Notes under the pieces: model-generated
The model's input: the letters and a program-made list of their open reading frames with translations, nothing else
Databases searched by the model: none
Told to the model about the DNA's origin: nothing
Translations under genes and position numbers: made by a program
Part shown: positions 56,843-64,000 of the stretch, one piece after another
How positions within the stretch are numbered: position 1 is the first letter of the stretch
Layout of the letters: the number at the start of each line of letters is the position of its first letter
Assembly (NCBI GenBank): GCA_011503125.2
Contig: WWBZ02000001.1
Span: forward strand, 434,001-498,000
Length of the DNA: 64,000 nt
Direction: 5' to 3'
Source: Botryosphaeria dothidea
Lineage: Eukaryota > Ascomycota > Dothideomycetes > Botryosphaeriales > Botryosphaeriaceae

Positions 56843-58427
56843 ATGTCTGGTAACATCTCGAACCCACCCAGCTCAGCTCCGGCCGAGTCCAAGAGCGCGC
56901 GCAAGAAGAAGGCCAAGGCTGAGGCTGCTGCCGCTGCTGCCGCTGCTGCCGCTGCTGCATCGCCTGCCACTCCCACCAAGGATGTCCAGACTCCTGTCGA
57001 GGGCAGCGTCAACGGCGCCGAGGACTCAGAGCACCCATACATCCGCGAGCTTCAGAAGTGCGTCTACGCCCAAGCTCACATGCAAGACCCAGTCAATGTG
57101 CTTTGAATACTAACAGCTTGTCCTCAGGAAGCTTCGCAATGTCAACAAGAAGCTCGTAAGTGCCCTCACACGACCACCTGACATCGCTCGACGCCGGGCA
57201 CGAGGCTGACTCGGAACCTGTGTAGAATGCCATGGAAAAGGTCAACTCTGTGGTCAAGGAGAATCCCGGCGTCTCTCTCGATGAACTCGTTGCCACCAAG
57301 AAGATCAACAACGACCAGAAGACCCAAGCGCTGAAGAAGCCCCAGCTCGAGGTTGACCGTGAGCAGCTGGAGGAGCAGCTCAACCACTACAAGAAGATCC
57401 AGGACGAGTTCCAGACCAGGCTCACCCGTCAGAAGGAGTCCTCGGAGACGGCACACGCGAAGGAGCTGAAGGAGCTGGAGGATAAGATCCGGGCTGAGGA
57501 GGAGGCCAAGGCCGACAAGGTCTTCAAGCAGCGTCTGCTCGTCTTTTCTCAGTTCCTTCGCTCTGCCGCTGCCAGGCGCCAGCAGGCTGAGGAAGAGACG
57601 GAGCTGTCCAAGGCGTTTGAGGGTGCTCTGCTGCAAGTCTATGGCGGCAACCCCGAGGCTGTCGAGGCCACTGAGAAGCTCGTGAACGGTTCCGAGGAGC
57701 ACGTCATCTCTACGGAGGGTCTTGAGCTCTCCGTCTCCTGTAAGTGCAAGTATATATATATATTTTTTTTAACAAAGCTAACCTGAGTGTAGACGCCGAG
57801 GTCAAGAAGGCTTCTATCGAGGACGCTCCCTTCGCCGCCGAGGAAGCTTGGGTGGAGAACGTCGCCCAAGCTGAAGCTGCCCCGCCTGCTGAAGACACTC
57901 CCGTTGGCACCGACCCGACTGTTGCCCACGCCGGGCTGACCGAGCTTGACACGGCCGCTCCCGCCACTAATGGCGAACCTGCTACCGAGAGCTCCGCCCC
58001 TGCTGCCGCTAGCGTCGACGATACTGCCGCGAACGCCGCCGGTGCCGAGCAGTGGGATACTAAGGTTCCTGGCTCTGACGACCCTCTTGCGGAGAGCTTT
58101 GAGATGGTTCCTCGTGACCCCGCTGAGACTGAGGCCGTTCACGAGCCGGCCCCCGCTGCCAGCACCCAGAGTTGGGCTGAGGACACTCCTGTCGCTGCTC
58201 CCGCCGCCGCTGAGCCTGCTCCGGCCACCAATGGCGATGGTTTCCAAGAGGTTCCCTCTAACCGCCCCGGCCGTGGCCGTGGCAACTTCCAGGGTGAGCG
58301 CAGGGGTAGCTACCGTGGTCGTGGTGGTCCTCGGGGCCGCGGCCGTGGTGGTGATGGCTACCGTGGTCGTGGTGGGTTCCGTGGCGGCCGTGGCCGGGAC
58401 AACCACCAAGCTCAGCCCTCCCAGTAA
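56843..58427 (+). CDS. Yag7-like RNA-associated protein with C-terminal RGG box (463 aa)
   Basis: Join 56843..57057, 57128..57155, 57226..57739, 57793..58427; introns of 70, 70 and 53 nt, all in phase; exon 2 is only 28 nt. Probable cytoplasmic RNA-binding or ribosome-associated protein. Order: a Lys/Ala-rich N-terminus with a poly-Ala run (~residues 27-40), YIRELQKKLRNVNKKLNAME, a long coiled coil (QLEVDREQLEEQLNHYKKI through AEEEAKADKVF), a helical part VFSQFLRSAAARRQQAEEET, an Ala/Pro/Glu-rich disordered region, and a C-terminal Arg-Gly-rich box (GRGRGNFQGE, YRGRGGPRGRGRGG). The architecture fits the Yag7 family of fungi and is distantly reminiscent of caprin. Function is not established from sequence. 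Confidence 0.85.
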
Positions 58428-59653
58428 ATCTTACCAGCTGGAACTCATTCGTCCAACTGGACGGAATTTGCCGATTATGGCAATAACGTCAAGATCAAGA
58501 GAAAAATCTAGGAGACTCGTAACTGGGCTTCTACAACGACTTCTTTTTCTGAACGGTATGATGTAGCGATTCGTTTCTGAGCATTTGAGCGATCTGAGTC
58601 ATGGTGTTTGCACGGATCAATCTTCGGGCCAGAAGAAATGGAAGGGGAAAATGAAGAAAAGAGATCAAAACAAGAAATCATTTCACGTGGGTGTCGCCCA
58701 AAACACAAAAAACTTGCATAGCATTGGAGCCAGGTAAACGGTGCAAAAAAATTCTTTTCTGGGACTGGGATGGGGCGGGGTTCTTTTCCTACATGTCTCT
58801 ATGGTCTCATGAACAGGGTTGAACTTCCAAAAGATGAAAAAACTATGGTTTCGACGGATGGCCCTTCTATCTTCACACAACTCTCGCGAGCAAATTTGCA
58901 TTGATCAACCTCTGGGTCGCCTCAATTCTGCCAAATTCACCATCACCTTATTTATTTTCAGGGGTTCGTTAGTGTGTTTTTATTTGAAGGGGAAAATTTC
59001 TTCTTCGTCTTATGCTACTTTCTTGCTTCTTCCCCTTTGAGGTACGACCGTATGAAAGCATCAGACCGAATGATCTGGTTTCACTTTTATGGGCGTCTCC
59101 ATCTTTTTTGATGCCGAGTTCTGCTGGTGCTTTGCTTGAAACAAAAATTTTCACTTCGTCGTGGATGTGTTTGAATGTAGGAAGAAAAAAAGAGTTGCCT
59201 CTTCAGTTTCTCGAAATTGTGGAGCAGCAGTCGGGTTTACCTCAGACTGGATGGCCTTTGCGCTGACATGTATTAAATAAGCAGAAAAGACTTCACATCA
59301 ACTGTCAGACCCAACCCCGCACCATTCGTGAAATTTTTGAAGATACAGATTGTCGTTTGGAACAACAGATAGACTTGTGCGGCTGATCACTTCAATCCCT
59401 CTCGCGTGCATTTCTTGGGGGTTCATTTGTTCTACGTGGCAGGCTGACAGGTGACCAGATTCATGCAAGGCTGAGTCCTAGAAGCGGGGCAGCCTGCATA
59501 CAGGCCTGCAGCTCTGCCTCGCGTATGTCGTCGCTGAGCTGCGGCTTGCACAGCCTTCGGGTGTGCAACGACGCTTTGCTTACACTTAAGCCTTGCTGCC
59601 CCCTTCCGTGTGCTGCCTGGCAGTCGATGCTTGGAGACACTTCCGCCGCCAGC
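58428..59653. other. Intergenic, no gene recognised
   Basis: 1.2 kb, AT-rich with T tracts in the first half. It holds the 3'UTR of the RGG gene and the promoter of the ankyrin gene. Confidence 0.5.
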
Positions 59654-62113
59654 ATGGATGGGTTGTCGGGAGCCGCCAGCGTGGCTGGCATCGTGTCGTT
59701 GAGCGTGCAGTTGGCGGAGAGTATACAGAAGATGTGAGTTCATTGTAGTCTCTCCGAACTGAAAGCGGCTACGGCTTACACAAGACACCGCTATTGTGCA
59801 GCTGCAAGTTCCTCTCTGCACTCAAACATGCATCCAGCGATGTTGAAGACTTTATCGACGACCTCGAGGTACTCTGCTATGTGTTGGCGGATATCCAACG
59901 CTGCGAGGAGATCTTTGGTCCCCAGCCTGCCACTGCCAAGGCAATCATGCGCTGCAGGCGTCAGGTACAGGCTTTGGAGAACATGGTCTTGCAATTGGAC
60001 AAGGAAATGAAGAGCGAGCGCAAGAGACGCCGCGGTCAGGCTATGGTCAAGGCCGTACTGAAGGCAGACAGAGTGAAGGAGTTCAGGACGAAGATCAGCG
60101 AGGCGAAGGAGACGCTGTCGCTGGCGTTGCAAAGCTCGAGCAGGTCGGTGCTTTCAGTTTGTGCGCATGGAACATCTCACCGACTTACTTTTTGGTGCTC
60201 CAGTCGTGTGTAACACACACAGTTCTTCGCCATCGTCCAAGGGGTTGGTCGGCTTGAAGGTCAGATGTCACAAGTGCACTTGTCTGGCCTTCATGGGCAA
60301 TCGCTGGCTTCTACAGGCCCCGGAAATTGTCAGCAAAGCTCTGCAGCCGCTCCGCTCAATTCAATGCTTGCAACCGGATCCTCGGAGATTGCAAGCTTGT
60401 GCTCATCGGAGATGACGTTGTCTGCTACCTCATTGTCGCCGGTTCGTGTTCGACGGTCTCGTCCGAGACCGGCCACGTCTTTGGACTGGGCCCAATGGGG
60501 AAAATATGGTAGCTGGACGCGGAGCCTCCTCGGATCACTTACGTATAAACGCCTCTCACAAGAATCAGAAGACCCCTACTCAGAAACAGATGATGAGATT
60601 GTTCAGGTGATTTTTGAGCCTTCATGGTGGCTTCAGGCGCTTGGCGTGAATACTCTTTTCCAGACGCAAATGGATATATCAGCCAAGAGGGGCTGGAAAA
60701 CTTCGTTGCGGGCCCAACATGTGAGTTTTGATTTTTGTCCGCCTCTTGTTTCTCATTATGCCTCAATAGATTCCAGATCACTAAGATTAATTACAGCTCA
60801 TGCCAAACACACTGTATAAAAAAGTAGACCAGGTCATCAAACGGGGAGATCTCGACGGTCTGCGTGCCATGCTTTCCGCTGGAAAGATAAATATTGATTC
60901 TGTGGACTCAGACGGTTATACTTTGCTCCATGTGGGTCTTCCATTGATACCGCTGATATTCTTTATCAGAAACTCACATCTCCCAGATGGCTGCATGTCA
61001 TTCACAGGCAGACATATGTGCTTTTTTGATTGGAATTGGGGTTGATCCACATTCCCGAGCTTTGTCTCACCTGTAAGTTCCACCGCCCGCTCCTGCCCTC
61101 TCCCCAGCTGAACTAATAGTATCATAGACCGGTGTTTGATTTTGTACTTACTCCAACATGGCCTGACTGTACAAGAAATCAGCTAAACACCATGAAAGTT
61201 TTGGTAGCCGCGGACGAAGACATTCTGACGAATTACGACGACAGCTCCTGGTGGGGGTTACTCCTCTGCCATAATGGTACCCGAATGGAAACCGGAAACG
61301 CTTGAAGAGATCCCATTATGCTGGCTGTTCAAACAAGCTCGATCTGCTGCCAGAATTTACGACGTCAACACTCAAGAGTCCCTGTGGGGATTTATTGTTG
61401 AAAATACTTCATCTACGGATCCGTACGAGGTCCAATTATTGCGAATAGCCTTTCAAGAAGCCATAACCATGGCGCAAAAAAGGTCCTCTTTTATCAAGCG
61501 CTTATTAGGAGTAACGCCGATGAAAAAGGAGACGGCTCGTTTATGGTCCAGTGAATTGGGCTTCTTCAATTTTTTGGACTACGAACCTGTGACGGACGAA
61601 CCGTACACAATTTGTTCTCGCTCATTGAAATCATTCAGGGATTTTACTAAACTGCGAGATTTCATGGCTTCTATAAACGAATCTGTCGAGGAGTTTGTCA
61701 GGAAAGAGGTACCATTCTTGAATGAGGTTAGCAAGTCCGACGAAGAGCAAGGTCCTTGGACCAAGGAAACCCTCGCAGCAGTGTTCGACTGGGATATTCG
61801 TCATTTGGCTCTTGAAGACATGATAACGACGAGACGCTCTAATTGCGTTAGATGCAATTGGGGCATAGGATGGGGTCTAAAATGGGGCTTCAATGCATTG
61901 TGGGTTTTAGGTGTGAAGCAAATCAGAGCCGGGAAGAGCCCGGACGGTCCGTTTGAGGGAGAGGAGAAGCAATTGGCCGAAAAGTGGAGACGCTATTATA
62001 AGCGGTGTAGAACAGAGGGAGTTTGCAAACCATGTCAAGATAAGGAAGAGAAGGCGAGATCAGAGACATATGATCCTCACTTTCAGCCATCTCCGTTGTT
62101 GTTGGATATTTGA
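59654..62113 (+). CDS. STAND-N-domain / ankyrin-repeat protein, one frameshift
   Basis: Join 59654..59733, 59802..60147, 60223..60720, 60797..60931, 60987..61072, 61128..62113. The N-terminus (MDGLSGAASVAGIVSLSVQL, QKICKFLSALKHASSDVEDF) matches the fungal N-terminal domain of STAND proteins. Next come a linker with a Trp-rich segment (FEPSWWLQALGVNTLFQTQM), ankyrin-type units (GDLDGLRAMLSAGKINIDSV, DSDGYTLLHMAACHSQADIC) and a C-terminal domain (PEWKPETLEEIPLCWLFKQA through CNWGIGWGLKWGFNALWVLG). Five introns splice in phase. A one-base frame change is needed at a G5 run (61253-61257): with four G the frame continues through IMVPEWKP, with five it ends at a TGA soon after. No NTPase P-loop was seen. 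Such proteins are often linked to fungal self/non-self responses, which is inference here. Confidence 0.72.
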
Positions 62114-64000
62114 GCGCCGGGTTATGGCTTCTTCATGTAATTTCCAGATTTCCAGGTAATGTTATGAAGTAGATGAGGTTCTTCAGCTATTGTGTTCTTC
62201 TCTGTGATTCTATTGGAGGGAGCCTCATGGTTTCCGGTTGATTCTCCACTCCTACAGCCGCTTGCTCCGGCCCTGTTTATTCTTACGCAGCAATCGCCTG
62301 CTTTAGTGGTATGCATTTGAGTAGGGCCGATGGTGGACCAGAGCGTCAGTCGTGACATAGGTATTCGGAGATTTCAGTAAATTTTCTTCTAGAAAACTTT
62401 GTATCTCGTATGCGGATTTTTACTTGCTGTTGCAATTCACAAAGGGAATGGTTTCGCACCTGGGAGCGGCAGCACACTAAGCGAGATGCGCGATACCCGA
62501 TCGGGCAGCATAGCAGGACAAAGTTCTTCAGCTCTGGCGAGTGCACTGCTCAAACATGCTCAACACATCTGATATTCCTCAGAGCTGCTAAAAGTATTTT
62601 TGTTTTGTAAAAGGTCTCTGGTCTTCCGTCTGCGAGGGTTCTGCCCGCAATAGATAGCTGCGCATGGACGTTGCCAGAAGAGAATGGCCACAACGAAAAC
62701 ATGGTTACAGAGTACACCAACTATGTTTCCACGTTTCCTTTTGATTCTTGAGAGTTTCGGTGACATCGTTTGTGTAAAAACGAACTATATTTGATGATAG
62801 CACTCAACTGGACTTAACCGTGCTTCAGTGTCATAACACCAGTGTCAGGCCGAAAGAGCAAAATTCTGCACGATTCTGCCAGAGCTAACTGAGGTCTTCA
62901 CTTGCGAGCAATCGTCCATCACTTGTCGGACTCCTCTTCCTTTCATTATTGGATGACTTTTTAGGTGTACCGACACATGCTTGCGGTCGGCTCGGAGCTC
63001 ACTGCTGGAACTGAGTCCGCTCGCTCGGAGACTTGCGACGGCGCAAGGGTCCGACATTTCCCTGGGTATGGGCACGGGCGTGACTTGACGTGCTCAACAT
63101 ACAGACAGGGAGCGAGGTCCCCGTGTTGCGCCGCTGGACGTCAGTGACACGCAATAGGTGAGGGGAAGGGAGCGGATCTCCGTCAAAATGCCCCGCGCCC
63201 CGGCGGAAGTGGGCGCGAGGAGGGAGATCGAAGGTTACACGCGGGGTTTATCTGATGCGGGAGATCTGCTCGCTTCAGTGCGAGCGTGTCAGCAACCTGG
63301 GCGGCGGAGGGGCACGAGGGTTGACCGTCGGCCGCTCACGGACCAGCAGCCGGAGGAAGGCAGGCAGGTACAAAGAGTCGCTCCGACACGTGGGGCCTCG
63401 ACCGTGGTAGGGCTGAAGGGAGCTGCCGCCGTCACGCCTTGGCTCCCGTCCGGAGACCCGGAGTCACGGCGGCGCGATGCTGCACGATGCAGGAACGGCG
63501 CTCGTATCTGGCTGACGTGATTCGCGCGCTCATTGGGATGCCCGTGTGCCGCGAGATGCCCGGCCCGCGGAAGGGCGCGGTGTTGGAGCACCCCCACGGT
63601 GAAGCCTACAGTGACTCGAAGCCCCTGATTCTGTACATGCTTCTCGACGCTCGCGAGAGCAGGTGCTGGTGGATGACGCGGCGGAGGGGGCTGTCGGGGC
63701 GGCCGCGGCCTGTGCGATGTTAGAGTCCATCAGAGTGCCCGTCTCCGCGGCCGCCGAGATACGTGCAGATGCAAATCTCGAAGCTGTCGGCATATCCACC
63801 CCCGCAATGATCGCCCACCCCTGTCCATGCCACCCAAAGGCTATCTATCGATGTCATCTGTCGCGCACGCAGCTGGAACCAGATATGCTTCGCAGCACGC
63901 ACATGACGCAGGAATGCTTAATCAGCCAAACACGCATGCAAGGGCCCCGGTTTGTTTCATAGCGCGCGTTTCTGGCAACACAGAGCGGGGGGGCGATGAA
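62114..64000. other. Unassigned 3' end of window
   Basis: The first part is AT-rich and probably 3'UTR; the part after 63.1 kb is GC-rich with short open frames lacking motifs. A gene may begin beyond the window. Confidence 0.45.

Noticed and set aside
1..64000. CRISPR arrays, insertion sequences, phage or viral genes
   Set aside because: None was seen; the gene structure is that of a fungal nuclear genome, and no transposase, integrase, reverse-transcriptase or repeat-spacer pattern was recognised.

Overview
The window is nuclear DNA from a filamentous ascomycete (Pezizomycotina, possibly a Dothideomycete). The support is many 47-100 nt GT-AG introns with CTAAC/CTGAC-type branch sites, Zn2Cys6 regulators, a STRIPAK subunit, cell-wall glucanases and a STAND/ankyrin gene. 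No prokaryotic, organellar or viral segment was seen. No tRNA or rRNA gene was recognised by eye.

Layout. 1-2102: 3' two-thirds of the plasma-membrane H+-ATPase gene. 3.4-4.6 kb: an alpha/beta hydrolase with doubtful 3' reading frame. 5.1-16.2 kb: a compact metabolic neighbourhood with a short-chain dehydrogenase, a Zn2Cys6 regulator divergent from an L-arabinitol-4-dehydrogenase-like polyol dehydrogenase, an MFS sugar transporter, a second Zn2Cys6 regulator and an NAD(P)-binding oxidoreductase. It reads as a pentose/polyol uptake and oxidation cluster with its own regulators. 17.1-23.4 kb: a small unknown gene, a frame-broken Ecm33/Sps2-like surface protein, an HSL-type hydrolase and a decayed membrane-protein gene. 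23.6-29.2 kb: an aldo-keto reductase and the second-largest subunit of RNA polymerase III. 29.9-36.5 kb: a degraded island around one intact Dal5-type MFS transporter. It holds a 2-oxoglutarate dioxygenase with one internal stop and a lost metal ligand, AAA+ and STAND relics, and a duplicated promoter/leader segment. 36.8-43.4 kb: the STRIPAK subunit Far11/STRIP and a secreted GH43 glycosidase, transcribed divergently. 43.4-54.6 kb: a gene-sparse stretch whose only convincing gene is a Cbf1-like bHLH factor, with about 5.9 and 4.2 kb of unassigned DNA on its two sides. 54.6-62.1 kb: GH5 exo-beta-1,3-glucanase, a Yag7-like RGG protein and a STAND-N/ankyrin protein with one frameshift. 62.1-64 kb: nothing recognised.

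Main themes. (1) The sugar/polyol neighbourhood has two regulators and a 184-nt shared promoter. (2) Several accessory genes are damaged while the housekeeping genes (pma1, rpc2, far11, cbf1) are intact. Damage falls into two classes: nonsense codons of the C-to-T/G-to-A type at conserved positions, which resembles repeat-induced point mutation but is not proven, and single-base frame breaks, of which two sit in short G runs and one in an A run and could be residual sequencing errors.
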